A DNA stretch of 64,000 nucleotides, from contig NZ_VSSO01000006.1 in the NCBI RefSeq assembly GCF_008312885.1, positions 62,001-126,000 of the forward strand, given 5' to 3'. Both the position numbers and the translations under genes were made by a program. Source of the DNA: Lolliginicoccus suaedae (lineage in GTDB: Bacteria; Actinomycetota; Actinomycetes; Mycobacteriales; Mycobacteriaceae). Below are positions 9,572 through 19,342 of the stretch, piece by piece. Below the pieces are notes generated by a model. It had not been told where the DNA came from. It saw nothing but the letters and a program-made list of their open reading frames with translations, and searched no databases. Each line of letters opens with the position of its first letter. Within the stretch, counting starts at the first letter, position 1.

Positions 9572-9607
9572 TTTCAGTGTGCCTTACCGTCTCACTAAAG
9601 TGTGAAT
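9572..9607 (-). promoter_or_regulatory. possible bioB promoter/operator region
   Basis: Between bioD stop and bioB start. Contains the dyad TCAC-N6-GTGA (TCACTAAAGTGTGA) and a second, separate AGTGTG at 9577-9582. A biotin-responsive TetR-type repressor (BioQ) is known in this order, but the sequence does not clearly match its described operator, so the assignment is weak. Confidence 0.25.
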
Positions 9608-10317
9608 GCTCCCGCCGACGTGTCGCGTCGGCGCAGGTAGGAATCCTGGAATCGCGGCTCGATCCAGCCCCGCGCGGCGCTGGCGAAAGTGTCTCGCTCA
9701 GTGAGCGGCATGCCCGCCGGGATTGCTCCGACGATGGGCGCGCCGGTGATCCCGGGCAGGTCGGTCCGGTTGCAGCGCATGGCGAGATCGGGCTCCGCGG
9801 GCCATGATCCGATCACGATGCCTGCTATGCCGACCTCTCCGTGGCGCAGTGCCTCCACGGTGAGCGCGGTGTGGTTGAGGGTACCGAGGCCGGGCGCTAC
9901 GACGATCACTACTGGTGCATCGAGCGCGCGGGCGAGGTCGCGGAGGGTGAAGCCCTCGGCGCCGAGCTGCACGAGCAGGCCGCCGGCGCCCTCGACGAGC
10001 ACGAGGTCATGCAGCTCGTCGAGCTCCCGCACCGCCGCGATCAGGTCCGGCAGCCGCAGCGGTGGCCGGGAAGAGCGCCGGGCGGCGGTGAGCGGGGCGA
10101 GCGGCTCGGGGTACCGCGCGAGCTCCACGGTGTGGATGCCCGGCACGCGCGCCTCGATCTCGGCGAGATCGCCTGGCTCGTTGTCGTCGATGCCGGTCTG
10201 CGCGGGCTTGCACACCGCGACGCTGGCTCCCGCGTCGTGCGCGATGGCCGCGAGCACGGCAGTGACGGCGGTCTTGCCTACCTCGGTGGAGGTTCCGGTG
10301 ACGATCAGGATGCTCAC
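9595..10317 (-). CDS. bioD: ATP-dependent dethiobiotin synthetase
   Basis: 240 residues. Opens with [21 protein letters not shown], the P-loop of BioD, then [32 protein letters not shown] (Mg/ATP site) and the C-terminal nucleotide-binding IGSWP. Catalyses ring closure of 7,8-diaminononanoate with CO2 and ATP. GTG start; lies 59 bases after bioF in the same direction, so part of the bioA-bioF-bioD operon. Confidence 0.95.
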   Translation of the reverse strand: MSILIVTGTSTEVGKTAVTAVLAAIAHDAGASVAVCKPAQTGIDDNEPGDLAEIEARVPGIHTVELARYPEPLAPLTAARRSSRPPLRLPDLIAAVRELDELHDLVLVEGAGGLLVQLGAEGFTLRDLARALDAPVVIVVAPGLGTLNHTALTVEALRHGEVGIAGIVIGSWPAEPDLAMRCNRTDLPGITGAPIVGAIPAGMPLTERDTFASAARGWIEPRFQDSYLRRRDTSAGAFTL

Positions 10318-10376
10318 TGTTGCTCCCTGCGCTGGGGTACCTAATGGGGGTTTCCGGGGGGTGTTCCGGGGGTCGT

Positions 10377-11519
10377 CTATCGGGTTTCACCGAGCACGGT
10401 GCGCAGCACCTCCACCACGGTGGCTATCTCGGGCTCGGTGAGGTCCGCCCGCGCGGTCAGCCGGAGCCGCGAGGTACCTGGCGGCACGGACGGCGGCCGG
10501 AAGCAGCCGACGCGCACGCCGAGCTTCGCGCATCGCTCCGCCGCGGCGACCGCGGTGGCGGCGTCCCCGAGCACGACCGAGACCACGGCAGACTCCGGGA
10601 TCTCGGTGACGTCGGCGGCGGCCGCGAGGGCGCGCGCATGGTCGAGCACGGCAGAGGCCCGCTGCGGCTCGCGGCGCAGCACCCGCAGAGCGGCACGCGC
10701 CGCACCAACCGGGGCGGGGGCGAGCCCGGTGTCGAAGATAAAGCTGCGCGCGGTGTTGATGAGGTGGTCGCGGACCCTCTCATCGGCGAGCACCATGCCG
10801 CCCTGGCTGCCTAGTGCTTTCGACAGGGTGAGAGTGATGATGACGTCGGGCTCGCCGGCGAGGCCGCACTCGTGCACGAGGCCGCGCCCACCGTCGCCAC
10901 GCACGCCGATGCCGTGCGCCTCGTCGGCGATGAGGACCGCATCGGTCTGCCGGCAGATCGCGTGCATGGCGCGCAGCGGCGCGAGGTCCCCGTCCGCGCT
11001 GAACACGGAATCGGTGACGAGCAGCGCGCGCTCCTCGTCCCGGTCCTCGAGGGCCGCGCGCATCGCCCCGAGGTCGCGGTGCGCGACGATCACGGTGCGC
11101 GCGCGGGAGAGCCGGCAGGCATCGACGAGGGAGGCGTGGTTGGTGCGGTCGGACACCACGAGGGTGTCGCGGCCGCTCAGCGCGGTCACTGCGCCGAGGT
11201 TCGCGGCGTACCCGGTGGCGAACACCAAGCCGGTGGCGGCACCGGTGAACGCGGCGAGCTCCTGCTCGAGCTGCTCGTGCTCGATGGTGTCGCCGGTGAC
11301 CAGGCGTGATCCCGTGGAGCCCGCGCCCCACTTCCGGACGGCCTCGATGGCGCCGTCGATGACCTCGGGATGCCGCGAGAGGCCGAGGTAGTCGTTGGAG
11401 GCGAGGTCGATCACGGTCTCGTGCGGCTGGCGTGGCCGCAGCACGCGCTGCATGCCCCGCTCCCGGCGCAGCGCTGCCGCGTCGTCGAGCCAGCCGAGGG
11501 GGTCCACGGGGCCGCTCAC
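10377..11519 (-). CDS. bioF: 8-amino-7-oxononanoate synthase
   Basis: 380 residues, PLP enzyme condensing pimeloyl thioester with alanine. Motifs: [70 protein letters not shown] and the PLP lysine in [11 protein letters not shown]. The start is the GTG overlapping the bioA stop (GTGA), which indicates translational coupling; an in-frame ORF extends far upstream inside bioA but is a shadow. Confidence 0.95.
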   Translation of the reverse strand: MSGPVDPLGWLDDAAALRRERGMQRVLRPRQPHETVIDLASNDYLGLSRHPEVIDGAIEAVRKWGAGSTGSRLVTGDTIEHEQLEQELAAFTGAATGLVFATGYAANLGAVTALSGRDTLVVSDRTNHASLVDACRLSRARTVIVAHRDLGAMRAALEDRDEERALLVTDSVFSADGDLAPLRAMHAICRQTDAVLIADEAHGIGVRGDGGRGLVHECGLAGEPDVIITLTLSKALGSQGGMVLADERVRDHLINTARSFIFDTGLAPAPVGAARAALRVLRREPQRASAVLDHARALAAAADVTEIPESAVVSVVLGDAATAVAAAERCAKLGVRVGCFRPPSVPPGTSRLRLTARADLTEPEIATVVEVLRTVLGETR

Positions 11520-12835
11520 GCGCCCGGCCCGCCGGAGTGGGCCGCGGCGACCGCGACCATCGCTGTGGTGATCGCGGCGAGGTCGCTGGGGGTGCTGATG
11601 TAGGGGGGCATGGTGTAGACGAGGGTCCGGAACGGGCGCAGCCAGACACCGTGCTCGAGGGCGATGTCGGTGGCGAGCTGCATGTCGACGGGCTCGCGCA
11701 TCTCGATCACCCCGATGGCTCCCTTGCTGCGCACATCGACCACGCCTGGCAGGTCGCGGGCCGGGGCGAGCCCCTCCGCGAGCTGCTTCTCGATGCCGGA
11801 CACGGTGGTCGCCCAGTCCTGCTCGAGCAGGAGCTCGGTGGAGGCCACGGCGATGGCGCAGGCCAGCGGGTTGGCCATGAAGGTGGGGCCGTGCATCAGT
11901 CCCCCGGCGGGAGAGTCGCTGATGGTCCCGGCAATCTCGTCGGTGCACAGCACGGCGGCAAGGGTGAGGTAGCCGCCGGTGAGCGCTTTGCCGATGCACA
12001 TCACGTCCGGGGCGATTCCGGTCTGCTCGATGGCGAAGAGGCTGCCGGTGCGGCCGAACCCGGTGGCGATCTCATCGACGATGAGCAGCACGCCGTGCTT
12101 GTCGCAGAGTCGACGCAGGTCAGCGAGGTGGCCGGGATGGTGGAAGCGCATCGAGCCGATGCCCTGCACGACGGGCTCGACGATCACTGCGGCGAGCTCA
12201 TCGGCGTGGGTGGCGATCAAGCGCTCGAGCTCGGCGGTGTAGGCAGGGTCATGCTCGGCGGGCGGGCGTGGCGCGAACACCTGGGGGCGCAGCACATCGG
12301 TCCACATGGAGTGCATGCCGCCGTCGGGGTCGCACACGCTCATCGGGGTGAAGGTGTCGCCGTGGTAGCCGCCCCGCCAGGTGAGGAGCTTGTTCTTGGC
12401 GGGCTTGCCGAGGCTGCGCCAGTACTGCAGGCACATCTTGACCGCGACCTCGATGGAGACGGAGCCGGAGTCGGCGAAGAACACCTTGGTGAGCGGCTCC
12501 GGGGTGATGTCGACGAGCAGCGACGCGAGGCGCGCGGCGGGCTCGTGGGTGAGGCCTCCGAACATGACGTGGGACATGCGGGAGATCTGCGCGTGCGCCG
12601 CAGCGTCGAGCCGGGGGTGCTGGTAGCCGTGGATGACGGCCCACCAAGAGCTCATGGCGTCGATGGCCTCGCGGCCGTCGGCGAGGCGAAGCCGCGTCCC
12701 GCGGGCACTATCGACGACCAGGGGCCGCGTCGTCGGGGGGAACGCGCCGTAGGGGTGCCAGACGTGCGCGGCGTCGGCCTCGCTGATCGCGCGGGCATCC
12801 CACTTCGCGACCCGGGTCTGTGCGTAGTCCACCAC
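11516..12835 (-). CDS. bioA: adenosylmethionine-8-amino-7-oxononanoate aminotransferase
   Basis: 439 residues, class III aminotransferase using SAM as amino donor. [11 protein letters not shown] at the N-terminus and [16 protein letters not shown] are BioA hallmarks; [58 protein letters not shown] and the PLP lysine in [14 protein letters not shown] follow. Starts with GTG GTG at 12835; no Shine-Dalgarno sequence is evident, so it may be leaderless or read from an upstream transcript. First gene of bioA-bioF-bioD. Only 48 bases separate it from the sigma-factor stop upstream. Confidence 0.96.
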   Translation of the reverse strand: MVDYAQTRVAKWDARAISEADAAHVWHPYGAFPPTTRPLVVDSARGTRLRLADGREAIDAMSSWWAVIHGYQHPRLDAAAHAQISRMSHVMFGGLTHEPAARLASLLVDITPEPLTKVFFADSGSVSIEVAVKMCLQYWRSLGKPAKNKLLTWRGGYHGDTFTPMSVCDPDGGMHSMWTDVLRPQVFAPRPPAEHDPAYTAELERLIATHADELAAVIVEPVVQGIGSMRFHHPGHLADLRRLCDKHGVLLIVDEIATGFGRTGSLFAIEQTGIAPDVMCIGKALTGGYLTLAAVLCTDEIAGTISDSPAGGLMHGPTFMANPLACAIAVASTELLLEQDWATTVSGIEKQLAEGLAPARDLPGVVDVRSKGAIGVIEMREPVDMQLATDIALEHGVWLRPFRTLVYTMPPYISTPSDLAAITTAMVAVAAAHSGGPGA

Positions 12836-12883
12836 GATGCACGACAGTATCGCCGCGCGTGGCAGAAATCGAGCCAGGCCGGA

Positions 12884-13921
12884 TCAGGCGCGGCGCTCGC
12901 GGAGCCGCATCTCCGCACCGGAGAGCGCGAGGGGCAGCCCTGCCGCGGTGAAGAGGGCGGTGTCGAAGAAGACGTAGGCGTGGGAGAGCTTGCCCTGGCC
13001 ATCGCCGTCGAGGACCTGGATCTGGAATGCCTCCCACCGGTTGCCGGGCGCGGCGATGTAGACGGCGAGCGCGGGCTGCGCGTTCATGATGACCGGAAGG
13101 GCACGCAGCTCCCCGGGCCCGGCGGGGCATTGCGTGTCGATCAGCGCGCCGATATCGGCGGGCCCCTGGTACCAGCCGAGGAACGGGGGCATCTCCCAGA
13201 TCGCGTCCGCGGTGAAGAGCTCGACGATGGCGGGGATGTCCTTGCGCTCGAGGGCTGCGGCGTAGCGACCGATCAGCTCGCGGGCTGAGTGGTCATCGGG
13301 CTCGGCGAGAGTGTCCTCGTCGAGCGCGAGCTCCGCGAGGTGGGCACGCGCCCGTTGCATGCTGCTATTGACCGACGTGGTGGTGGTGCCGAGTGCATCG
13401 GCGATCTCGCTGGCCTTCCACTGGAGGACCTCCTTCATGAGCAGGGCGGCGCGCTGCCGGGCGGGCAGGTGCTGCAGCGCCGCGATGAGGGCGAGCCGGA
13501 CCCGGGCATGCTCGGTGGCCGCGGTCGCGGGGTCGGCACCAGAGGAGGTAGCCGTACCAGGGAAGGGCTCGAGCCAGGGAATCTCGTTGCTCTGCTCGAG
13601 CGTTGCCCGGGGATCGCTGCGTTCCTGGCCCAGCCCACGTGGCAGCGCGCGAGCCTTGCGGGACTGGCACATGGTCAGGCACACGTTGGTGGCGATCCGG
13701 TGCAGCCACGTGCGCACCGAGGAGCGTCCCTCGAAGCTCGCGTACGAGCGCCAGGCGCGCAGGTAGGTCTCCTGCACAGCGTCCTCGGCGTCATGGAAGG
13801 AGCCAAGCATCCGGTAGCAGTGCGCGAGCAGTTCCCGGCGCAGCGGGGCGAACGCCTCGTCGAGCGTTGTCGCGGCGGGCCGGGAGGGCCCATCCGGATG
13901 GTGATCCAGAGTGGTCGACAT
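12884..13921 (-). CDS. ECF sigma factor with C-terminal SnoaL-like domain (SigG/SigJ type)
   Basis: 345 residues. Region 2 at about residues 15-85 (EAFAPLRRELLAHCYRMLGSFHDAEDAVQETYLRAW, RTWLHRIATNVCL) and region 4 at about 145-200 (LALIAALQHLPARQRAALLMKEVLQWKASEIADALG, then SVNSSMQRARAHL). The C-terminal 130 residues (IGRYAAALERKDIPAIVELFTADAIWEMPPF) form an NTF2/SnoaL-like domain, typical of the SigG/SigJ ECF groups that lack a classical anti-sigma partner and use the tail for autoregulation. The start was set at the ATG giving M-S-T-T-L-D; no clear ribosome site. Same strand as the bio genes and could be cotranscribed with bioA. Confidence 0.88.
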   Translation of the reverse strand: MSTTLDHHPDGPSRPAATTLDEAFAPLRRELLAHCYRMLGSFHDAEDAVQETYLRAWRSYASFEGRSSVRTWLHRIATNVCLTMCQSRKARALPRGLGQERSDPRATLEQSNEIPWLEPFPGTATSSGADPATAATEHARVRLALIAALQHLPARQRAALLMKEVLQWKASEIADALGTTTTSVNSSMQRARAHLAELALDEDTLAEPDDHSARELIGRYAAALERKDIPAIVELFTADAIWEMPPFLGWYQGPADIGALIDTQCPAGPGELRALPVIMNAQPALAVYIAAPGNRWEAFQIQVLDGDGQGKLSHAYVFFDTALFTAAGLPLALSGAEMRLRERRA

Positions 13922-14079
13922 GATGCATACGGTAGTCCGGCGGTCCGACATTCCTGGTGCTTCGGACGGGCGACAACGCAAATTTCACCGGGCCTGGAAA
14001 AGCCGCATTACGTACAAGTCCGGCAATTGCTCACACGGCGTCAGCATGAATCCCGCCCAAGGTATCGTGAATACTCGCC

Positions 14080-16185
14080 ATGAACGCGCCGATCACGCGA
14101 CACTCTGCCACCGACACCCGGATGCCTGCTCCGGCCATGCAGTACCGCTTGGACCTCGACGGGCTGCGCGGGCTCGCGATCCTGCTGGTCGTCGCCTACC
14201 ACGTCTGGGCGCTCGGCGTCTCCGGCGGCGTCGACGTCTTCCTCGCCCTGTCCGGGTTCTTCTTCGTCGGCATGCTGCTGCGCACCATCCGGCGGGGCAC
14301 TGACCTCTCCCCCCTGCCCGTGATCAAGCGGCTCGCCCGGCGCCTGCTGCCCGCGCTGCTCACCGTGCTCGTTGCCACGATGATCGCGGCATACCTGCTC
14401 ATCCCGTTCACCCGCTGGGACGACATCGCGCAGCAACTCCTCGCGAGCGCGGGCTACTACCAGAACTGGTACCTCGCCATCGAGGCCGGCGACTACCTCG
14501 CCGCCGACCCCTCCACCAGCCCATTGCAGCATTTGTGGTCGATGTCGGTGCAGGGGCAGTTCTTCCTCGCCACTCTCCTGGCCACCTACGCCACCGCGTG
14601 GATCGCGCAAGCCGTCGCACGGCGCCACCCCCGCCGCCACATCTGGTCCGCCCGCGCCGCGACCGGCGTCATCCTCGCGGTCACCATCGCCTCGTTCTCC
14701 TACGCCGCGATCCATGTCGTCTCGCGTCCCTCCTGGAACTACTACGACACGTTCGCGCGCACTTGGCAGCTCCTGCTCGGCGGGGCCATCGCCGCGCTCC
14801 TCCCGCTCATCCGGGTGCCCGGCCCCGCCCGGCCCGCGCTCGCCCTCGGCGGCCTCGCCGCCATCGCTTCCACCGGGCTCCTCCTCGACGGGCGCGCCCA
14901 GTTCCCGGGCCCCTGGGCCCTGGTCCCGGTGCTCGGTGCGATCGCGATCATCATCGCCGGGGCGAACGCCACACGCAGCGATCCCGTGCGCGCCCTGCTC
15001 GGCAGTGGGCCCCTGGTGTGGCTCGGGACGCTGGCCTACGCCTTCTACCTGTGGCACTGGCCGATCCTGATCTTCTACCTGATCCATACCGGCAAGCCCG
15101 CCGCGACGATCATCGAGGGCCTCGCGATCATCGCGGTATCGCTGGGCTGCGCGTGGCTCACTCTCCGCTACATCGAGGCACCGCTGCGCTACAGCTCCCG
15201 CAATCCCGCCCCCAGCGAATCCCGTCGCCGCTGGAAGCGCCGCTCCACCTACCCCGCGATCGCGCTCGGTCTCGCCACGGTCCTCATGCTCGCCGCGGCC
15301 GGAGGATGGCTCGGCTACATCGCCAACCGCGATTCCTCGCTCCTCGATCCGCCGGGCTCGCGCACGCACCCCGGCGCCCTCGCCCTCACCGACGCCGCGC
15401 CCGTGCCCGAGGCGCGCATCTTCCCCGACCCGCTCGACATCCAGCAGGACCATCCGGTCACCGCCGAGGACAAATGCATCGCCGACTACTTCACCGCGGA
15501 ACTGATCATCTGCGAATACGGTGATACGAGCGCTTCCCGCACGCTCGCTCTCGTCGGCGGCTCCCACGCCGAGCAGTGGATCAGCGCGCTGCACCCCATC
15601 GGCCTCGCTCGTGGCTTCCGCGTCACCGTCATCGTCAAGATGGGCTGCCCCATGTGGGACGAGCCCGACCCCCGTCACTTCGACGGCCTGCCCTACCCCG
15701 AGTGCCGCGACTGGAACCTCCGCCTCGCCGAGCACCTCGTCGCCACCCAGCCCGGCTTCGTGCTCACCAACAGCACGCGGCCCCTCCACGATGGCACCGG
15801 CGACTTCATTCCCGGCAACTACATCGAGGCGTTCACGGCACTATCCAGCGCGGGGATCAACGTCCTCGGCCTGCGCGACAACCCATGGCTGTGGCCCTTT
15901 CCCGGTCCTGCCGATTGCCTCGCCGGGCGCAACACCCCCGAGCAGTGCGGCGCGCCCCGCAGCACCGTGCTCAAGGCCACCAACCCTGCCGACGAATGGG
16001 CCGAGCAGATTCCCGGCATGGTCTCGCTGGACATGTCCGATGCGATCTGCCGGCCCACCACCTGCCGTGCCGCGGAGGGCAATATCGCGGTCTACCGAGA
16101 CTTCAACCACCTCACCGCTAGCTACGTGCGGTCGATGATCCCGGAGCTTGACCGGCAACTCGGGGACGCCACCGCCTGGTGGTGA
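14080..16185 (+). CDS. OatA-like membrane acyltransferase with SGNH domain
   Basis: 701 residues. N-terminal acyltransferase-3 domain (about residues 20-370) with YRLDLDGLRGLAILLVVAYHVW, GGVDVFLALSGFFFVG, an LWSMSVQGQFF motif and about ten hydrophobic segments; the invariant His is in VVAYHVW. One more transmembrane segment at about 388-411 leads to an extracytoplasmic SGNH-type domain with GGSHAEQW (catalytic Ser) and YRDFNHLTASY (D-x-x-H). This layout matches enzymes that O-acetylate cell-surface polymers. Positionally it matches Rv1565c of M. tuberculosis, which lies next to treX-treY-treZ. ATG at 14080. The TreY-like gene begins 12 bases after its stop. Confidence 0.9.
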   Translation: MNAPITRHSATDTRMPAPAMQYRLDLDGLRGLAILLVVAYHVWALGVSGGVDVFLALSGFFFVGMLLRTIRRGTDLSPLPVIKRLARRLLPALLTVLVATMIAAYLLIPFTRWDDIAQQLLASAGYYQNWYLAIEAGDYLAADPSTSPLQHLWSMSVQGQFFLATLLATYATAWIAQAVARRHPRRHIWSARAATGVILAVTIASFSYAAIHVVSRPSWNYYDTFARTWQLLLGGAIAALLPLIRVPGPARPALALGGLAAIASTGLLLDGRAQFPGPWALVPVLGAIAIIIAGANATRSDPVRALLGSGPLVWLGTLAYAFYLWHWPILIFYLIHTGKPAATIIEGLAIIAVSLGCAWLTLRYIEAPLRYSSRNPAPSESRRRWKRRSTYPAIALGLATVLMLAAAGGWLGYIANRDSSLLDPPGSRTHPGALALTDAAPVPEARIFPDPLDIQQDHPVTAEDKCIADYFTAELIICEYGDTSASRTLALVGGSHAEQWISALHPIGLARGFRVTVIVKMGCPMWDEPDPRHFDGLPYPECRDWNLRLAEHLVATQPGFVLTNSTRPLHDGTGDFIPGNYIEAFTALSSAGINVLGLRDNPWLWPFPGPADCLAGRNTPEQCGAPRSTVLKATNPADEWAEQIPGMVSLDMSDAICRPTTCRAAEGNIAVYRDFNHLTASYVRSMIPELDRQLGDATAWW

Positions 16186-16197
16186 GACGATGGAGCC

Positions 16198-17316
16198 GTG
16201 AGCCCCCCTAGCAGCCCCAGCCGACCAAGCGTGACCAGCGTCTACTGGCCGCGGGTGGCCCCGCCCAGGACCGGGCAGGATGCCACCGAAGCGCTCGCCC
16301 GTCTCCGGGGCCACGCCGATGCCGCGCGCTGCTCCCACGCCGCCGTGCACCCGTCAACCGTCCTCGGCGCGGGCACTGCCGGGCTCACGCGCCTGCTCGA
16401 CGAGCCCGGCACCTCGGCCCGGCTGCTGATCGCGCTCCCCTCGCTCGCCGCGCTGCCAGCCGCAGGCACGCCCGAAGCCAGCGAGCTGCGCCGGGCGCTC
16501 GAGCATGAGCTCCTCGATGGCGTGGTCCTCATCGGCATCGGCACGGTCGATTCCCTCGCCGATGCCACCGCGCGCCTGCGCGCGCTCGTCGGCCGCGACA
16601 AGCTCGTGCTGGTCCAGGCCCCCATGCCCCTGCCCCGCTCCGGCGATCCCGATCTGCCCGCGGGCATCGACGGCACGGTAGCCATCGAGCTCACCCGCAC
16701 CACCGCAGGCGTCCTCGCCGGGCACAACGGTCGCGACCACACTCTCGCCAAGCACTACGTGCCACGCTCCGAGTTCCACCTGATGCGGGCCCACGTCGCG
16801 CGCCACTGGCCACGAACCCTCGTGCCCGCCGGCAGCACCCCGGAGGCGCGGCTCATCGACGCGCTCGGGCCAGGCAGCCCGATCATCACCCACGAGTCGG
16901 AGGGGAGCGGCACGCTGCTGGCCGCCGCGCTCGCCCTGCGCGCAGAGCGGCCCGAGGTTTTCGGCGGAGGGGAGTACGAGCCCCTGTCGGCCACCGGTCC
17001 CCGCCAGACCCATGTCGTCGCGTTCGCGCGCGGCAGGCCCCACGCCCTGCCCGAAGCAATATGCCTCGTCCTGCGATCGCTGAACCACGACATCGCCACC
17101 GATATCGACGACGACCCCGCCGAGTGGGCGCGCACCCTCATCCGTTTCCCGCCCGGCACCTGGCACGATATCGCCACCGACCGGACCATCCACTGCTCCC
17201 CCGACGACCAAGGGGTCAGCATCCCGGACGCGCTGCCGGGCTCGGGCATGGCACTGTACGTGCGTGGCGGCGAGCCCCAACCACCCCCGCGCGAGCTGCG
17301 CCCTCGAACGAGCTAG
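16198..17316 (+). CDS. shortened TreY-like protein (maltooligosyltrehalose synthase remnant)
   Basis: 372 residues, about half the usual TreY length (about 760). The C-terminal third is TreY-like: ALALRAERPEVFGGGEYEPL, ATGPRQTHVVAFARG and RFPPGTWHDIATDR correspond to the end domain of maltooligosyltrehalose synthase. The N-terminal opening VTSVYWPRVAPPRTGQDATE plus a CSHAAVHPS stretch looks like a worn version of the TreY barrel start. GH13 catalytic motifs are not recognisable, so trehalose synthase activity is unlikely. The gene sits beside the Rv1565c-like acyltransferase and near ilvA, where mycobacteria keep treX-treY-treZ. GTG start after GGAG. It has no internal stop, so it may be expressed. 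Confidence 0.6.
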   Translation: MSPPSSPSRPSVTSVYWPRVAPPRTGQDATEALARLRGHADAARCSHAAVHPSTVLGAGTAGLTRLLDEPGTSARLLIALPSLAALPAAGTPEASELRRALEHELLDGVVLIGIGTVDSLADATARLRALVGRDKLVLVQAPMPLPRSGDPDLPAGIDGTVAIELTRTTAGVLAGHNGRDHTLAKHYVPRSEFHLMRAHVARHWPRTLVPAGSTPEARLIDALGPGSPIITHESEGSGTLLAAALALRAERPEVFGGGEYEPLSATGPRQTHVVAFARGRPHALPEAICLVLRSLNHDIATDIDDDPAEWARTLIRFPPGTWHDIATDRTIHCSPDDQGVSIPDALPGSGMALYVRGGEPQPPPRELRPRTS

Positions 17317-17340
17317 AGCAGCGGGCGGGCTAGCCCACCG

Positions 17341-17793
17341 TCACGGACGGAGCATGTTGCGCTGGATCAGCTCGCCCACGGCAGGAAGCGCCTGCACCAC
17401 ATGCTTGTGCGCCTGGCCCCGCAACTGGCCATACAGCTTGACCACGCTCTTGTACGACGAGCCCTCCGCGCGACGATCAACGACAGCGAGCAGCGAATCG
17501 GCGGCCGCGTCACCATGCTGCGCCAGGTACTTGCCGAAATCCTCGGAGCCGTCGGCCTGGAACGCATCCCAGTGCGGCTGCAGGTCCGCGAGGAAATCTG
17601 GCAGGAGCGCCCGCAGCACGGAGTCGACGAATGACGCGTGCACCGCGTTGACCGTCTTGTAGGCACCCTTGATCATCATGCCGCCGGGGCCACGCTTGGC
17701 CTTCACCTCGGCATCGAGCACCGCGCGCGCCTCCGCGACGAACGCATCCCTCGTGCCTTCCGCCAGCAATTCCTCGCGCAACGATCCAGCCAT
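17341..17793 (-). CDS. conserved protein, DUF6918-like
   Basis: 150 residues, soluble, alpha-helical in composition, with RGPGGMMIKGAYKTVNAVHASFVD-type central helix and a C-terminal QLRGQAHKHVVQALPAVGEL stretch. It resembles a small Mycobacteriales family of unknown function (recalled as DUF6918; not verified). Of two adjacent ATG codons, the second was chosen because AGGAGG lies 5 bases before it. Convergent with the TreY-like gene (24 bases between stops) and downstream of ilvA. Confidence 0.65.
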   Translation of the reverse strand: MAGSLREELLAEGTRDAFVAEARAVLDAEVKAKRGPGGMMIKGAYKTVNAVHASFVDSVLRALLPDFLADLQPHWDAFQADGSEDFGKYLAQHGDAAADSLLAVVDRRAEGSSYKSVVKLYGQLRGQAHKHVVQALPAVGELIQRNMLRP

Positions 17794-17896
17794 CATGTCC
17801 TCCTAGTCGCGGCGGCGCCATCGGCGCCAGTACCTCCGGACAACCGTAGCGAATCGCTCCCCCGCCCACGCGGCGACAGGCCAGCGCGAATGGCCC

Positions 17897-19255
17897 CTAG
17901 ATCAGGTAGCGGAAGGCGGGCTTGCCCGGCTCGAGGCGCTCGACGTCCATCCCGGACTTGCGGATCCGTGCGAGCAGCGGCGCGAGCCCCTCCCGCTCAC
18001 CGAGCTCGATGCCGACGAGGGCTCCCCCGGTCTCGCGGTTGTTGCGCTTGACGTACTCGAACATGGTGATGTCGTCATCGGGGCCAAGGACCTGGTCGAG
18101 GAACCGGCGCAGCGCACCGGGCTCCTGCGGGAAGTTGACGAGGAAGTAGTGCTTGAGCCCCATGTGGACGAGCGAGCGCTCGAGGATCTCGCCGTAGCGG
18201 GAGACGTCATTGTTGCCGCCGGAGACGATGCAGACGATGTTCTGCCCGGGCTCGAAGGTCATCTGCTCGAGCGCTGCGGTGGCGAGCGCCCCCGCCGGCT
18301 CGGCGATGATGCCCTCGTTCTGGTAGAGGTCGAGCATGGCGGTGCATACGGCGCCCTCGTCGACCTTGATCAGAGAGAGATCTCCCGGGTGGCTCGGGCG
18401 CGGAACCGACGCGACGAGCGGCAGCGATGCGTGAGTGAGCGCGGTCGCTCCCGCGGCGGCGAGGACGGAGTAGGTGAAGTCGCCGACGCGCCGGACGGCC
18501 GCACCATCGACGAAGGGATCGATGTCGCGGAGCGTGACGGGGCCGTGGGCCGCGAGCGCGGCGATCATCGAGGCCGCCCCGGAGGGCTCGGCACCGACGA
18601 TGGTGGTGCGGGGGGATCGTTCCCGCAGGTAGGTGGTGACACCGGCGATGAGCCCTCCCCCACCGACAGGAACCACGATGGCGTCGAGATCACCGTCGAG
18701 CTCGGCGAGGATCTCGGCGGCGATGGTGCCTTGGCCTGCCGCCGTGCGCGGGTCGTTGAACGGCGGAACGAGGGTGGCGCCGGTCTGCTCGCAATCCTCG
18801 GCAGCGGCCGCGGCGGCCTCGTCGTACGTGGGGCCGGTGATCTTCAGCTGGACGAAGCTGTTGCCGTGCGCTCGGATGCGGTCGCGCTTCTGCTTGGGCG
18901 TGTTGGAGGGCAGGTAGATGCGCCCCTGGATGCCGAGGGCCTTGCAAGCGAGCGCGACTCCTTGCGCGTGGTTGCCGGCGCTGGCGCACACCACACCGGC
19001 GGCGCGCTCCTTGTCGGTCAGTTGCACCATGAGGTTGTAGGCGCCGCGCAGCTTGTAGGAGCGGACCCGCTGGAGGTCCTCGCGCTTGAGCCAGATGTTG
19101 GCGCCGGTGATCTCGGAGAGGCGCTCGCACCGCTCGAGGGGCGTTTCCGCGACGACGCCGCTGATGCGCGCTGCGGCAGCGTCGATATCGTCCGCGGTCA
19201 GCAGCGCCGTGGACGTGGGGGCCTGGAGATCATGAGCAGTTGACACTCGGTCCAT
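17897..19255 (-). CDS. ilvA: threonine ammonia-lyase (biosynthetic)
   Basis: 452 residues. PLP fold-type II: IWLKREDLQRVRSYKLRGAYN (PLP Lys in SYK), ASAGNHAQGVALACK, YLPSNTPKQKRDRIRAHG, the phosphate loop VPVGGGGLIAG and SGGNNDVSRY. The last about 85 residues (HYFLVNFPQEPGALRRFLDQ, FEYVKRNNRETGGALVGIEL) are a single ACT-like regulatory domain, so isoleucine feedback is expected. First step of isoleucine synthesis: threonine to 2-oxobutanoate and ammonia. ATG start at 19255 follows a short hairpin (19281-19296). Confidence 0.96.
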   Translation of the reverse strand: MDRVSTAHDLQAPTSTALLTADDIDAAAARISGVVAETPLERCERLSEITGANIWLKREDLQRVRSYKLRGAYNLMVQLTDKERAAGVVCASAGNHAQGVALACKALGIQGRIYLPSNTPKQKRDRIRAHGNSFVQLKITGPTYDEAAAAAAEDCEQTGATLVPPFNDPRTAAGQGTIAAEILAELDGDLDAIVVPVGGGGLIAGVTTYLRERSPRTTIVGAEPSGAASMIAALAAHGPVTLRDIDPFVDGAAVRRVGDFTYSVLAAAGATALTHASLPLVASVPRPSHPGDLSLIKVDEGAVCTAMLDLYQNEGIIAEPAGALATAALEQMTFEPGQNIVCIVSGGNNDVSRYGEILERSLVHMGLKHYFLVNFPQEPGALRRFLDQVLGPDDDITMFEYVKRNNRETGGALVGIELGEREGLAPLLARIRKSGMDVERLEPGKPAFRYLI

Positions 19256-19342
19256 GCTGCCATCCCGGGTGCACCAGTATCCAGTCGTTGGACTGGTTGG
19301 TCCGTTCCGTGACGTTCCCGGTAGCGTCCCGCGCCCAGGCCC

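Noticed and set aside
10377-11999. 540-residue extended start for bioF
   Set aside because: The extension is an out-of-frame reading of bioA; the GTG overlapping the bioA stop fits the family length.
19281-19296. Attenuator upstream of ilvA
   Set aside because: Only a 6-bp stem, no leader peptide rich in Ile codons and no alternative pairing found.
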